64,000 nt of DNA, from the NCBI RefSeq assembly GCF_011045165.1, contig NZ_JAAKZI010000009.1:62001-126000 (forward strand), given 5' to 3'. The notes beneath the pieces are model-generated. The model searched no databases, was not told where the DNA came from, and saw only the letters and a program-made list of their open reading frames with translations. The position numbers and the translations under genes were made by a program. Each line of letters opens with the position of its first letter. Positions within the stretch are counted from its first letter, which is position 1. Of the stretch, positions 44,632 through 54,376 are shown piece after piece. This stretch comes from Arthrobacter silviterrae. Its GTDB lineage: Bacteria > Actinomycetota > Actinomycetes > Actinomycetales > Micrococcaceae.

Positions 44632-45972
44632 ATGGGGAATTATTGGTCCATGATGCCTTTGCAGCAGGAACCCGAGGGCCGGCTCCCCGCCAGGCCCCCC
44701 GTTGTCCCGTTCGGCATGGTCGCGGCAGGCGCCTGGGCCTGGCGCGTGGGGCTGGTCCTGGTGGTTGCGGGCATGCTCGTGTGGCTGCTGTCCTACGTGA
44801 CCATCCTGGTCATCCCGCTCATGGTGGCCGCCCTCATTGCCGCGCTGCTGCGTCCCGTGGTGCGCTGGCTGCGGAGGATCGGCCTGCCCAACGGGCTGGC
44901 CGTGGCCGTCACGGAACTGGGGCTGCTGGCCCTGGTGCTGGGCGGGCTGTACGTGGCCGGCCGGCAAATGGTTTCCGGCATCGCCGACCTCAGCAAGCAG
45001 GCAGTGACCGGGCTGATCCAAATCCAGGCCTGGCTGACCTCCGGCCCACTGGGCCTGAGCGACAACCAAATTGACACGTACCTGAAGGACGCGCTCGACG
45101 CCCTCCAAAACAACAGCTCGGCCATCCTCTCCAAGGCACTGGGCATCGGCACCGGCTTCGGCCACTTCGCCGCGGGCCTGCTGCTGACCCTGTTCATCCT
45201 CATCTTCTTCCTCCTCGAAGGCGACCGGATCTGGTCCTTTGTTGTCGGGTTCTTCCCGCACCGTGCCCGCCCCGCCGTGGACGGTGCCGGCCGGCGCGGC
45301 TGGCTGTCACTGGGCAACTACGTGCGCGTGCAGATCCTGGTGGCCGCCGTGGACGCCGTGGGCATTGGCGCCGGCGCCGCCATCATCCAGGTCCCGCTGG
45401 CACTGCCGCTGGGCGTGCTGGTCTTCGTGGGGTCGTTCATCCCCGTGGTCGGTGCGCTCGTGACGGGCGCCGTGGCCGTGCTGCTGGCCCTTGTGGCCAA
45501 CGGCTGGGTCAACGCGCTGATCATGCTCGGCATTGTGCTGCTGGTCCAACAGGCCGAAAGCCACCTTCTGCAGCCGTTCATCATGGGCCGGGCGGTCAAC
45601 CTCCACCCCGTGGCCGTGATCCTGGCCGTGGCCGCCGGCTCCAGCGTGGCGGGCATCCTCGGCGCCCTGTTCGCCGTGCCCGTGCTGGCCTTCGCCAATT
45701 CCTTCATCCGCTACATTGCCCAACGCGGCTGGACCGCCGATCCCGCCCTGGCCGGGCTTTGGGGAATGCCCGACGGCGGCGCCCCCGCAAGCACCGCACC
45801 TCCGGAAGGCCCCTCAACGGGCGCCCCGGCGGAACCGTTGGTTCCGGCGGAACCCGCCCCCTCGCCCGACCCGGCCACCGCGCCCGACCCGGCCACCGCG
45901 CCAGCCGCGCCCGGCGGCGAAACGGGCGCACCGGCGTCGACCATTCCCTCCGAACCACCCATCCCGGGGTAA
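44632..45972 (+). CDS. AI-2E/PerM-family membrane transporter
   Basis: This 446-residue protein has about eight hydrophobic segments in residues 30-365 with the family pattern: a leading pair ending VIPLMVAALIAALLRPVV, a long soluble loop (DLSKQAVTGLIQIQAW onward), and SFIPVVGALVTGAVAVLLAL and QQAESHLLQPFIMGRAVNLHP in the C-terminal core. The family exports varied small molecules; the substrate is unknown. A Pro/Ala/Gly-rich cytoplasmic tail of about 75 residues follows. The start may be ATG 44632 or 44650; no clear ribosome site decides. Confidence 0.87.
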   Translation: MGNYWSMMPLQQEPEGRLPARPPVVPFGMVAAGAWAWRVGLVLVVAGMLVWLLSYVTILVIPLMVAALIAALLRPVVRWLRRIGLPNGLAVAVTELGLLALVLGGLYVAGRQMVSGIADLSKQAVTGLIQIQAWLTSGPLGLSDNQIDTYLKDALDALQNNSSAILSKALGIGTGFGHFAAGLLLTLFILIFFLLEGDRIWSFVVGFFPHRARPAVDGAGRRGWLSLGNYVRVQILVAAVDAVGIGAGAAIIQVPLALPLGVLVFVGSFIPVVGALVTGAVAVLLALVANGWVNALIMLGIVLLVQQAESHLLQPFIMGRAVNLHPVAVILAVAAGSSVAGILGALFAVPVLAFANSFIRYIAQRGWTADPALAGLWGMPDGGAPASTAPPEGPSTGAPAEPLVPAEPAPSPDPATAPDPATAPAAPGGETGAPASTIPSEPPIPG

Positions 45973-46029
45973 GGCCTCAGTGCCCGGCCCCCCAAACGCC
46001 CCAAAAATAACCAGAAAGAGAACAGCCCA

Positions 46030-47268
46030 GTGAACGCAACCAGCGATCTCCCCGTCACCCTTGCCGATGTTGAAGCCGCACGGGAACTGCTGCAGGAGAT
46101 TATTGCCCAGACTCCCGTGGAGAGTTCGCGGGCCCTGGGGCGGATTACGGGCGCGCCGGTGTTTTTGAAGTGTGAGAACCTGCAGCGCGCGGGCTCGTTC
46201 AAGGTGCGCGGCGCGTACACCCGCATGGCGCGGCTGTCGGCCGAGGACCGGGCCCGCGGCGTGGTGGCGGCGTCCGCCGGAAACCATGCCCAGGGCGTGG
46301 CAGTGGCCGCGAAGTCGCTGGGCATCAAGGCGCGCATCTACATGCCTGTGGGCGTGGCCCTGCCGAAACTGGCGGCCACGCGCGGGCACGGTGCCGAGGT
46401 GGTGCTGCACGGCTTCAACGTGGACGAGTCCCTCGCCGAGGCCGAACGCTACGCCCGGGAAACCGGCGCCGTGTTTGTCCACCCGTTCGACAACGTGGAC
46501 GTGGTGTCCGGGCAGGGCACCATCGGGCTGGAAATCCTGGAGCAGGTGCCGGACGTCGACACCGTGATCATGGGTGTTGGCGGCGGCGGGCTGCTGGCCG
46601 GCGTGTCCGTGGCGATCAAGGCGCGGGCAAAGGAGCTGGGCCGGGAGATCCGCGTGATCGGCGTCCAGGCGGAAAACGCCGCGGCGTACCCTCCCTCCCT
46701 TGCCGCGGACGCGCTGGTGCCGCTGAAAAAGGTCTCCACCATGGCGGACGGCATTGCCGTGGGCCGGCCGGGCCAGCTGCCGTTCTCGATCATCCGCGAA
46801 CTGGTGGATGACGTCGTCACGGTCAGCGAGGACTCCCTGGCGCGGGCCCTGATCTTCCTGCTGGAGCGCTCCAAGATGGTGGTGGAGCCCGCCGGTGCCG
46901 TGGGCGTGGCCGCGCTCATGGAGGGCAAGATTGAAAATCCGGGCACCACGGTGGTGGTGCTTTCCGGCGGCAACATCGATCCGATGCTGATGCTCAAGGT
47001 CATTCAGCGCGGCCTTGCGGCGGCCGGGCGCTTCCTCACGGTGCGTATGATGCTCAACGACCGCCCCGGCTCCCTGGCCACCATCTCGCGCATCATTGCC
47101 GAGAACGACGCCAATGTCACCGGCGTGGACCACACCCGCGTGGGCGGCTCCATCTCCATGGGCGACGTCTCCATCACCGTGAACCTGGAAACCAAGGGCC
47201 ACGAACACTGCGAACTGGTGCTGACGGCCCTGCGTGCAGAAGGCTTCCAGCCGATCGTGGTCCACTAG
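46030..47268 (+). CDS. ilvA: Threonine ammonia-lyase with a C-terminal ACT domain
   Basis: This 412-residue PLP enzyme deaminates threonine to 2-oxobutanoate. The PLP lysine is in KCENLQRAGSFKVRGAYTRM and the phosphate-binding Gly loop is VGGGGLLAGVSVAI. A single ACT-like domain occupies the C-terminus (RPGSLATISRIIAENDANV). The ~400-residue length with one ACT domain fits the short catabolic/actinobacterial form rather than the 500-residue biosynthetic enzyme with two regulatory lobes. The start is GTG with AGAAAGAGAA upstream. Confidence 0.93.
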   Translation: MNATSDLPVTLADVEAARELLQEIIAQTPVESSRALGRITGAPVFLKCENLQRAGSFKVRGAYTRMARLSAEDRARGVVAASAGNHAQGVAVAAKSLGIKARIYMPVGVALPKLAATRGHGAEVVLHGFNVDESLAEAERYARETGAVFVHPFDNVDVVSGQGTIGLEILEQVPDVDTVIMGVGGGGLLAGVSVAIKARAKELGREIRVIGVQAENAAAYPPSLAADALVPLKKVSTMADGIAVGRPGQLPFSIIRELVDDVVTVSEDSLARALIFLLERSKMVVEPAGAVGVAALMEGKIENPGTTVVVLSGGNIDPMLMLKVIQRGLAAAGRFLTVRMMLNDRPGSLATISRIIAENDANVTGVDHTRVGGSISMGDVSITVNLETKGHEHCELVLTALRAEGFQPIVVH

Positions 47269-47293
47269 CCTCCGGTTCCACCCCCAATCCGCG

Positions 47294-47350
47294 CGAACGG
47301 GCATTTAACGGGGGTGTTGCGCCGAAACATGCCCGTTAAGTGCCGGTTCG
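47294..47350. repeat. Family A palindromic repeat, copy A3
   Basis: CGAACGGGCATTTAACGGG pairs imperfectly with CCCGTTAAGTGCCGGTTCG about a GTTGCGCCGAAAC centre. The 446-base gap 47269-47714 holds A3, a family B element, A4 and an AT-rich promoter region; I see no gene in it. Confidence 0.75.
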
Positions 47351-47395
47351 TGGGGGTGTTGTGGCGCTGCCGGGTGGAGTGCCAGTTCTGAAATT

Positions 47396-47454
47396 CGATG
47401 GTGCAGCACCTGCGAGCTCGCCTGGCTTCAGGCGACAGGAGCTGCACCGCCGAT
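47396..47454. repeat. Family B repeat
   Basis: TCGATGGTGCAGCACCTGC-type left arm and GACAGGAGCTGCACCGCCGA-type right arm flank a third small stem, TCGCCTG-GCTT-CAGGCGA. Confidence 0.7.
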
Positions 47455-47498
47455 CCGTACCATGTCCGCAGCCTGAGCCACGGCCTGGACCATCCACT

Positions 47499-47556
47499 CG
47501 AACGGACACTTAAGGGGCATGTTGCGCCGAAACATCCACGTTAAGTGCCCGCTCGG
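47499..47556. repeat. Family A palindromic repeat, copy A4 (chimeric arms)
   Basis: The left arm reads CACTTAAGGGGCATGTT, while the right arm is the complement of CACTTAACGTGGATGTT. The ends pair but the middles do not. Confidence 0.75.
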
Positions 47557-47714
47557 TCGGTTTGTTGGGCGCGGGTGCGGGGTGGGTGTCGGAACGTGGG
47601 AGCGTTGCCGGGGTTCAGCGAAGGTCGTGGCAAAATCGGCAATAACTGCGACTTAGTTCACTTAAGGTGGATAATCTTTTTCACTCGCATATTTTTGTCA
47701 CAATTGAATGAGGG

Positions 47715-49145
47715 ATGGGGTATTCAATGCGCACTCTTTGGCGCCCGAAACACTTTGGGGTGGTTGTTTCCACGGCGGCGCTTGCCGTTGCGATGATGGG
47801 ATTTGCCGCCCTGCCGGCCCAGGCCGCGCCAATGGCACCGGTGGCGCCAGCAGTGCCCGCGTTCATCGCCCCAGCTGCAGGCGACATCATTTCCGGGCCG
47901 CCCATGGTCAGCGGCACGGGCGAGCCGGGCTCGCTGGTGGAAGTGACTGAGCAGTCGGGCCAGCAGGTGTGTACCGCCAGCGTTGACGGTGCGGGCCTGT
48001 TTGCCTGCACAGGGTCGGCCAGCCTGCCCGTGGGCCCCAACGTCTTGCGCCTCACGGCCACCAACCCCGACACCTCCACCACGGTGGGTGGGACAGTCGC
48101 CGTCACGATTGACGCGCCGGCGCCACCGTTCATGTCTCCCATGAACGGGGAATTGATTACCCCGACCCAGGCCTTTGAAGGCGGCGGATTTACCGGCGAC
48201 ACGCTTCGCATACTGGACTCCGCCCACCAGCCAATTTGTTCAGTCATTATCGACTCTTCGGGCTCGTTCTCCTGCGTGCCAACGGCACCCCTGCCCCTCG
48301 GACCCATCACGGTCACCGCCGAGCTCACCAAGGCATCCGGCGGAGTTGAGGCGACGGGCCCCTACAGCTTCACTGTGATTTCCGGTCCGCCAACAATAAC
48401 CAGCCCGCGATCGGGCGCTGTGGTGGGCGACCTCCCCGTATTTACCGGCACCGGCCTGCCGGGCGCCAGCCTTGACATTATTCACGGGAGAAGCGGATAC
48501 GCCGTCTGTTCAACCACCGTCGCGGCCGACGGCAACTACACCTGCACGCCCCAGCACCGCTTCCTGGTCGGGACAATGGACTATTTTCCGGCCATGTACG
48601 CCACCGGTAGCGGTTTGAACGGAGTGCCGGGTGATTTCGTCACTATCACCGTGGCCGTCACGCCCGCCATTTCCAGGCCGGCCGACGGCGGCTACAGTGT
48701 CGGTGGCGCCGTGATCGAAGGCACCGCCGGCATTTTCTCCACAGTTGCCATCCTCGACGGCGGCACCACGCCCGTGTGCACCGCCAAGTCCAACGCTGAC
48801 GGACAGTTTTCCTGCACTGCGAGTCCCGCCCTTGGCCTGGGGCTGCACCACCTGACGCCCGTTCAGACCAATATGGATGGCAGTCTGGTCACAGGCGCCG
48901 CCGTGGCCGTCACCGTCACGGCCAACGGCGCAGCACCATCCCCAACCACCGTGGCAGCGGCATCCCCGACAGCTGTCCATGCCGTGTCCGATCCCGGGGC
49001 GGCACCCCAAGGTGCGGACCAGGAACAGCTGGCCGCAACCGGGGCCAAGGGTGCTGTCCCCGCCATTGCCGTTGGCGGACTGTTGCTGCTGGGAGGTACC
49101 GCCTCCCTCCTACTGGCGCGCCGCCGTCGTTCTTCAATGCACTAA
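47715..49145 (+). CDS. LAATG cell-wall-anchored surface protein with repeated Ig-like domains
   Basis: This 476-residue protein has a signal peptide (RTLWRPKHFG, hydrophobic to about residue 33, cleavage near AQAAP), then four ~85-100-residue beta-rich repeats. Each repeat has the pattern GxSGPP or ITSP, GTGxPG, VCTxxVDxxGxFxCT, with two cysteines close together. The C-terminus LAATGAKGAVPAIAVGGLLL plus RRRR is a sortase signal of the LAxTG type used by class E sortases. The start may be ATG 47715 or 47727. TAATCT near 47672 is a possible -10. An adhesin-like role is inferred only. Confidence 0.85.
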   Translation: MGYSMRTLWRPKHFGVVVSTAALAVAMMGFAALPAQAAPMAPVAPAVPAFIAPAAGDIISGPPMVSGTGEPGSLVEVTEQSGQQVCTASVDGAGLFACTGSASLPVGPNVLRLTATNPDTSTTVGGTVAVTIDAPAPPFMSPMNGELITPTQAFEGGGFTGDTLRILDSAHQPICSVIIDSSGSFSCVPTAPLPLGPITVTAELTKASGGVEATGPYSFTVISGPPTITSPRSGAVVGDLPVFTGTGLPGASLDIIHGRSGYAVCSTTVAADGNYTCTPQHRFLVGTMDYFPAMYATGSGLNGVPGDFVTITVAVTPAISRPADGGYSVGGAVIEGTAGIFSTVAILDGGTTPVCTAKSNADGQFSCTASPALGLGLHHLTPVQTNMDGSLVTGAAVAVTVTANGAAPSPTTVAAASPTAVHAVSDPGAAPQGADQEQLAATGAKGAVPAIAVGGLLLLGGTASLLLARRRRSSMH

Positions 49146-49187
49146 GCCAGCCTGGGCGCTCGACGCCAGTCACCTCCTCCACACACG

Positions 49188-49244
49188 CCAACGGGCACTT
49201 AACGTGGATGTTCAGCTGAAACATCCACGTTAAATGCCCGTTGG
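49188..49244. repeat. Family A palindromic repeat, copy A5
   Basis: CCAACGGGCACTTAACGTGG pairs with the complementary right arm with one mismatch around a TCAGCTG-like centre. It lies between the convergent surface-protein and greA genes. Confidence 0.85.
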
Positions 49245-49281
49245 GGGGACTGCGTGCGGCCTGGTTCCGGGGAAGGGGAAC

Positions 49282-49773
49282 TTAGCTCTGGTACGGCTTG
49301 GCGGAGAGGATTTCCACGTCGATCGTCTTGCCGTTGGGGGCCAGGTAGCTCATCTTGTCGCCGACCTTGTGGCCCATGATGGCCGCACCCAGGGGGGAGC
49401 GCTCGCTGAACACCTCAACCTGGGCGGTCCCCACTTCGCGGCTGCCCAGCAGGAAGGTGGTCTCGTCGCCGGCAATGGTGGCCACCACCAGCATGCCCTG
49501 TTCCACAATGCCGTCGTCGGCCGGGGCCTCGCCCACGTGGGCGTAGCGCAGGAGCTCGCTGAGCTGGCGGATGCGGGCCTCGATCTTGCCCTGCTCGTCC
49601 TTGGCCGCGTGGTAGCCGCCGTTTTCCTTCAGGTCGCCTTCCTGGCGGGCCTGCTCAATCTTGCTGACGATTTCGGCGCGGCCGGGGCCGGAAAGTTGCG
49701 TCAGCTCTGCCTGGAGACGGTCAAAGGCTTCCTGGGTCAGCCAGGCAGCGGACGCACTGTTGGTTGTAGGCAC
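49282..49773 (-). CDS. greA: Transcription elongation factor GreA
   Basis: GreA enters the RNA polymerase secondary channel and stimulates cleavage of backtracked RNA. This 163-residue protein has the N-terminal coiled coil with the acidic tip GDLKENGGYHAAKDEQGKIE and a C-terminal FKBP-like domain with SPLGAAIMGHKVGDKMSYLAPNGK. It lies on the minus strand downstream of the DUF4307 gene, the same arrangement as greA and Rv1081c in M. tuberculosis. The 193-base gap to that gene has no further gene. Confidence 0.95.
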   Translation of the reverse strand: MPTTNSASAAWLTQEAFDRLQAELTQLSGPGRAEIVSKIEQARQEGDLKENGGYHAAKDEQGKIEARIRQLSELLRYAHVGEAPADDGIVEQGMLVVATIAGDETTFLLGSREVGTAQVEVFSERSPLGAAIMGHKVGDKMSYLAPNGKTIDVEILSAKPYQS

Positions 49774-49966
49774 GTAGTTCTCCTCGAATAAACGTAGAAA
49801 AGCAAAGACCCCGCGGTAGGCGCTGCCAGAGGCGGTTCCGAGCCGGTGTGCACCTGGGGATCAGGTGCGCAGTCCCTGCGCGGAACTTTCCATGGTTGGC
49901 CAAGCGGGGTGAAGATAGTATTTACAAGTTTAGTCAATAAGCGGGATATTCCCAAGAATCGCGACG

Positions 49967-50398
49967 TCAGTGCTCAATCCAGCAGTTGTCCACCGTCACT
50001 GTTACGGCCAGGGAGGTGGTGCGCACGGAGGCGGTCACTGAGGTGGTGTGACCGCTGTTGATACCGGCGTCGGCCCCGTTCGCGCCCACCGTGAGGATGT
50101 TCCAGCCCACCACGGCGAACTGTTCATTGAGCGCCTGGACGGCACATTGGGCGGTGGCGGCGGGGTCCTTGGTGATGGTCAGGTCCACCGTGGAAAGTGT
50201 GGGGTCCACCACCTTGAAACTGATCACTTTCTGGTCCACGCCGGTGTTGCCCGCCACCACGGACCAGAGAATCCAGGTCAGGCCCACGGCAAGCGCCACG
50301 GCCACGGCAATAATTTTGGCCCGTTTGGACATCGCCCGCTTGGGCGTGCCGTAACGATTGGCTACGCTGGTAGCTGCTGGAGAATCAGAATTTGTCAC
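49967..50398 (-). CDS. DUF4307 membrane protein
   Basis: This 143-residue protein starts with a polar stretch containing ANRYGTPKRAMSKRAK, followed by one hydrophobic segment (KIIAVAVALAVGLTWILWSVV) and an extracytoplasmic domain with two cysteines (QCAVQALN and NCWIEH). DUF4307 proteins lie between greA and mca across actinobacteria; their function is unknown. I take GTG 50398; in-frame ATGs at 50488 and 50506 would lengthen it toward the divergent mca gene. Confidence 0.8.
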   Translation of the reverse strand: MTNSDSPAATSVANRYGTPKRAMSKRAKIIAVAVALAVGLTWILWSVVAGNTGVDQKVISFKVVDPTLSTVDLTITKDPAATAQCAVQALNEQFAVVGWNILTVGANGADAGINSGHTTSVTASVRTTSLAVTVTVDNCWIEH

Positions 50399-50575
50399 TG
50401 CATCCACTGTTGTCTTGATCCGCGGTGTCCCCGCTGGATCCGCGGCATTCCGCTGGCGGCCCGCACCGGCGGCCGGGCGGGAGGACATGACAAGTTTAGC
50501 GTTCATTCCGGCAGGCGTTTTTTCACAAGTTTTTTTACGAACCCCATACAGGACCAAGAATCGAAGGTAGCCGAC

Positions 50576-51484
50576 GTGACCACCAATGAGGGGCACTCCG
50601 CCGAACCGCTCCGCCTGCTGGCGGTCCACGCACATCCGGACGACGAAGCCAGCAAGGGCGCAGCCATGATGGCCTCCTACGCGGCGTCGGGCGTGCGCGT
50701 CATGGTGGCCACCTGCACCGGCGGGGAGCGCGGGGGGATCCAGAACCCGCGCATGGAGGGCGACGCCCACTCGGGCCGCGACATGGGCGGGGCCCGCCGG
50801 CTCGAAATGGCGCGTGCCGCCGCCATTTTGGGCATCGAGCACCAGTGGCTGGGATTCACCGACTCCGGCCTGCCCGAAGGCGACCCGCTCCCGCCCCTGC
50901 CGGCCAACTGCTTTGCCCTCAAGCCGCTGGAGATCGCCGCCGCGCCGCTGGTTCGCCTAGTGCGCCGATTCCGCCCGCACGTGATTGTGTCCTACGACGA
51001 AAACGGCGGCTATCCGCACCCGGACCACATCATGGCCCACAAGGTTGCCGTGGAGGCGTTCCACGCGGCCGGGGACCCCGCCTTGTATGAGGGTGCGGGG
51101 GAGCCCTGGGAGCCGCAAAAGCTGTATTACGACCTGGCCTTCAACCCACAGCGCTTCCGCGCACTGCACTTTGCGCTGCAGGACGCCGGCCTGGCCTCCC
51201 CGTACGCGGAGCGCCTGGCGGCCTGGCTGGAGGCGGACACGGAAGGCCACACCCCGCCGGTCAGCAAGCACCCCACCACCACGCAGGTGGACTGCGGCGA
51301 GTTCTTTGAAAAGCGCGACGACGCCCTGCGCGCCCATGCCACCCAGGTGGACCCGGACGGCTTCTTTTTCGCCGTCAGCCCGGACATGCAGCGCAAGGTG
51401 TGGCCGTGGGAGGACTATTCGCTCGTGGAGTCCCGCGTTCCCGCCACCACGCCGGAGAACGACCTGTTTACTGGCCTACGATAG
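50576..51484 (+). CDS. mca: Mycothiol S-conjugate amidase
   Basis: This 302-residue zinc amidase cleaves mycothiol conjugates of electrophiles and drugs to a mercapturic acid and GlcN-Ins, a detoxification route of mycothiol-producing actinobacteria. Zinc ligands are in LLAVHAHPDDEASKGAAMM and GGYPHPDHIMAHK, with GGERGGIQNPRM following the first strand. The start is GTG 50576, preceded by GAAGG. MshB deacetylase is a close paralogue, but the position beside greA and DUF4307 matches mca (Rv1082). Confidence 0.92.
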   Translation: MTTNEGHSAEPLRLLAVHAHPDDEASKGAAMMASYAASGVRVMVATCTGGERGGIQNPRMEGDAHSGRDMGGARRLEMARAAAILGIEHQWLGFTDSGLPEGDPLPPLPANCFALKPLEIAAAPLVRLVRRFRPHVIVSYDENGGYPHPDHIMAHKVAVEAFHAAGDPALYEGAGEPWEPQKLYYDLAFNPQRFRALHFALQDAGLASPYAERLAAWLEADTEGHTPPVSKHPTTTQVDCGEFFEKRDDALRAHATQVDPDGFFFAVSPDMQRKVWPWEDYSLVESRVPATTPENDLFTGLR

Positions 51485-51542
51485 GAACAGGACGATTCCC
51501 TCATCGCACCGAGACCGCCGGGGATAAAATGAAAGACAAATT

Positions 51543-52010
51543 GTGCACACTCTGATGTTCCTTGCCGCCAGCGCCACCCCGGACCCGCAAATCCCCACCC
51601 TGCGCCCGGGCCTGTCCGACGACCAGGTGGGGCCCGGCTTTCTGGGCTTTTTGGCCATGGCATTCATCGTGGCGATCATGTTCTTCCTGATCCGCGACAT
51701 GGTCAAGCGCGTGCGCCGCGTCCGCTACCGCGCCCAGGTTGCCGGCGGCGATCCGAGCGACCACGGCCCCAAGGCCGGCTATGAGGTGATCCCCATCATG
51801 ACGGACGACGCCGCCAGGAAAGCAGGTGCGGCCTTTGCCGACACTTCGCTCACCCGGGCGGAGGGTGCCGCCGTTGGTCCCGAAGGTGTTGAAGGCGCCG
51901 GCTTTGGTCCGGGAGGCGCTGAGGGTGCCGGGAGTGCCGGGAACCCGGGTCCCGAAGGCGCCGAGGGGCTCGACGGCGGCGTTTCCCCCGTGAACGTGGA
52001 CAAAAACTAA
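51543..52010 (+). CDS. Small membrane protein, equivalent in position to Rv1083
   Basis: This 155-residue protein has one hydrophobic segment (GFLGFLAMAFIVAIMFFLI, about residues 32-50) followed by a basic DMVKRVRRVRYRAQV patch and a Gly/Ala/Glu-rich acidic tail. I recognise no catalytic motif. TAAAAT (51525-51530) lies 12 bases before GTG 51543; ATG 51555 is an alternative start. It stands between mca and the DUF255 gene, as in M. tuberculosis. Confidence 0.78.
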   Translation: MHTLMFLAASATPDPQIPTLRPGLSDDQVGPGFLGFLAMAFIVAIMFFLIRDMVKRVRRVRYRAQVAGGDPSDHGPKAGYEVIPIMTDDAARKAGAAFADTSLTRAEGAAVGPEGVEGAGFGPGGAEGAGSAGNPGPEGAEGLDGGVSPVNVDKN

Positions 52011-52019
52011 GGGGCAAAC

Positions 52020-54287
52020 ATGAATCGGCTTGCCGGCGAACCGAGTGCCTACCTGCGCCAACACGCCGGCAACCCAGTGGACTGGCAGCCGTTTGACGAC
52101 GCAGCCTTTGCCGAGGCCCGGGAACGCCAGGTGCCTGTGTTCCTGTCCGTGGGCTACGCCGCCTGCCACTGGTGCCATGTCATGGCCGGGGAATCGTTCG
52201 AGGATCCGGAGGTGGGGGAGTACCTGCGCCGGCATTTCGTGGCCATCAAGGTGGACCGCGAGGAGCGCCCCGACGTGGACGACGCCTACATGGCCGCAAC
52301 GCAGGCGCTGACCGGCCAGGGCGGCTGGCCCATGAGCGTGTTCCTGACCCCGGACGGACGGGCATTCTTTGCCGGCACCTACTTTCCGCCGCAGCCAGTG
52401 TCTGGGAGGCCGTCCTTTAAACAGGTGCTGGCCGCCGTGGTTGAAGCGTGGGCGGATCGCCGCACCGAGGTCCTGGCCACCGCCGATGCCTTGGCGGCGG
52501 CGCTGGCCGATCCGGCCTGGCGGGTCCGCACGGACAGTGACGTTGCAGACAGTCCCGCGCCGCCAGTTCCCGTGCAGGGCTTGGATGGTGCGCGGAACGG
52601 ATTTTCGGTGCACAGGGAGGCTGCCTCGCTTGCCGTGGCGGCCATGGCGCGGGCCGAGGACACCACGCACGGTGGCTTTGGCACGGCCCCAAAATTTCCG
52701 CCCACCCCCGCCCTGGAATTCCTGATCCGCCACGCCGCGTCCGGCGGTGGCGGGACGGTTCGTGGCGAAGCGGCCGGTTCGCCGGACGTTGCTGCGGGTC
52801 TGGCCGGGCGGACGCTGGGCGCCATGGTGAACTCTGCCCTGTTCGACCAGGTGGGTGGCGGCTTTGCGCGCTACAGTGTCACGGCCGACTGGTCCTTGCC
52901 TCACTACGAGAAAATGCTGTACGACAATGCCGGCCTCTTGCTCGCCCTGGTGCACTGGGTCCGACTGGCGGAGGCACGGCCCGGACAAATTCCCGCCGAA
53001 GTGCCCGGGCCGGACGCCGCCCCGGACGCCGGGCCCGGGGTTCAGCACATCCACAGCACCGAACTGCCCCTGCCGCTGTCCGCCGCGGAGGCGCGGGGCG
53101 CTGTCCATAAAACCGTCGGCTGGCTGCTGGCCGAGCTCCGCCTCCCCGGCGGCGCCTTCGCCTCCTCGCTGGATGCCGACACCGTGATCGACGGCGTGCA
53201 CCACGAGGGCGCCAGCTACCAGTGGACCCTGGCCCAGCTCCGCGAGGCGGCGGAATTGTCCGCCGCCGCTGACCCGGCCCCCGCGGAACCGCAGGAGCCC
53301 GCGGACCTGGCAGCCGCCGTCGCTCGTTTCATGAACATTCCGGCGAAGGGAGCCGCGCCCCTGCACCCGGGCCGCGGGCTGACTCCGCCGGAGCGGGCCG
53401 CGTGGGACGCGCTCCTGCCCGGCCTGCGCACCATGAGGGCCGCGCGCACCATGCCGGGGCGCGACGACAAGGTGGTGGCGGCCTGGAACGGCATGCTCCT
53501 CGGTGCCCTGGCCGAGGCCGCCATGGTCCTGGGGGAGCCCGCCTGGCTGGCGGCCGCCGTCGAGCTTGGCGGGTACCTGCGGGAGGTGCACTGGGACGGG
53601 GGTGTGCTGAGGCGGGTGTCGCACGCCGGCCGGGCGCGCGGAATTGAGGGGTTGCTGGAGGATTACGCGGCCTGCGCCGACGGCTATTTTGCCCTCTACG
53701 CGGCCACGGGCAGCGCGGAATGGTTTGCTCTGGGCGAGGCCCTGCTGGACTCGGCGCAGCGTTTTCTGGCGGACGGCACCGTGTTCAACAGCCCGGGCGG
53801 GGCCTCGGGAGGGCTGGCCGGCGCTCCGGCCGGGGCGCGCTTTGCCGACCCCTTCGACAACGCCACCGCCAGCCCCGTGGCACTCCTGGCCGGCGCCCTG
53901 GCCACCCACGCGGCCTATACGGGGTCCGTAGACCACCGAGTCTTGTCGGAAAACCTGCTGGGGTCGCTGCCGGAACTGGCCCGGCGGGCGCCGCGTTCGG
54001 CCGGGGGCCTGCTGTCGGTGGCCGAGGCGGTTGCGGCGGGCCCCGTGGAAACTGCCATTGTCGGCCTGCCGGGCCCGGAGCGGGAGGCGCTGGAACGGCG
54101 GGCGTGGGCGTCGCCGTCGCCCGGCATGGTGGTGGCTGTGTGGGACGGCGCGGGCCCGCCGCCCGTGCCGCTGCTGGAAGGCAGGGGCACTGCGCCCGGC
54201 GCTTCCCCGCTGGCCTACGTCTGCCACAACATGGCCTGCGCCCGCCCAGTGGCCACGGCCGCGGAGCTTGACACCCTCATCCCCTGA
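52020..54287 (+). CDS. DUF255 thioredoxin-domain protein (YyaL/SSP411 type)
   Basis: This 755-residue cytoplasmic protein has an N-terminal thioredoxin-like domain whose CxxC is in [21 protein letters not shown], then an alpha/alpha-barrel domain like that of GlcNAc 2-epimerase-type enzymes ([43 protein letters not shown]). The biochemical function of this widespread family is not established. AAGGGG lies 6 bases before the ATG. Its TGA overlaps the first bases of a family C repeat. Confidence 0.88.
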   Translation: MNRLAGEPSAYLRQHAGNPVDWQPFDDAAFAEARERQVPVFLSVGYAACHWCHVMAGESFEDPEVGEYLRRHFVAIKVDREERPDVDDAYMAATQALTGQGGWPMSVFLTPDGRAFFAGTYFPPQPVSGRPSFKQVLAAVVEAWADRRTEVLATADALAAALADPAWRVRTDSDVADSPAPPVPVQGLDGARNGFSVHREAASLAVAAMARAEDTTHGGFGTAPKFPPTPALEFLIRHAASGGGGTVRGEAAGSPDVAAGLAGRTLGAMVNSALFDQVGGGFARYSVTADWSLPHYEKMLYDNAGLLLALVHWVRLAEARPGQIPAEVPGPDAAPDAGPGVQHIHSTELPLPLSAAEARGAVHKTVGWLLAELRLPGGAFASSLDADTVIDGVHHEGASYQWTLAQLREAAELSAAADPAPAEPQEPADLAAAVARFMNIPAKGAAPLHPGRGLTPPERAAWDALLPGLRTMRAARTMPGRDDKVVAAWNGMLLGALAEAAMVLGEPAWLAAAVELGGYLREVHWDGGVLRRVSHAGRARGIEGLLEDYAACADGYFALYAATGSAEWFALGEALLDSAQRFLADGTVFNSPGGASGGLAGAPAGARFADPFDNATASPVALLAGALATHAAYTGSVDHRVLSENLLGSLPELARRAPRSAGGLLSVAEAVAAGPVETAIVGLPGPEREALERRAWASPSPGMVVAVWDGAGPPPVPLLEGRGTAPGASPLAYVCHNMACARPVATAAELDTLIP

Positions 54288-54376
54288 CGCTCCCTCACCT
54301 TCTGCGGTCTTCCATTCGACGCTCCCTCACCTTCTGCGGGAATTCCACCGATCCTCTCTCACATTTTGGGCGTCTA
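54286..54376. repeat. Family C tandem repeat (GACGCTCCCTCAC type)
   Basis: Units start at 54286, about 54319 and 54348 (the last GATCCTCTCTCACATTTTG). The block begins inside the DUF255 stop codon and ends in the cupin stop codon, so it fills the whole convergent intergenic space. Confidence 0.8.

Noticed and set aside
49967-50842. 291-codon reading of the DUF4307 gene
   Set aside because: The first ~110 codons overlap mca on the opposite strand and its promoter and have shadow composition; the conserved protein begins near 50398.
51501-54227. 908-codon minus-strand frame opposite the DUF255 gene
   Set aside because: It has low-complexity composition typical of an antisense shadow; the plus-strand protein has family motifs throughout.
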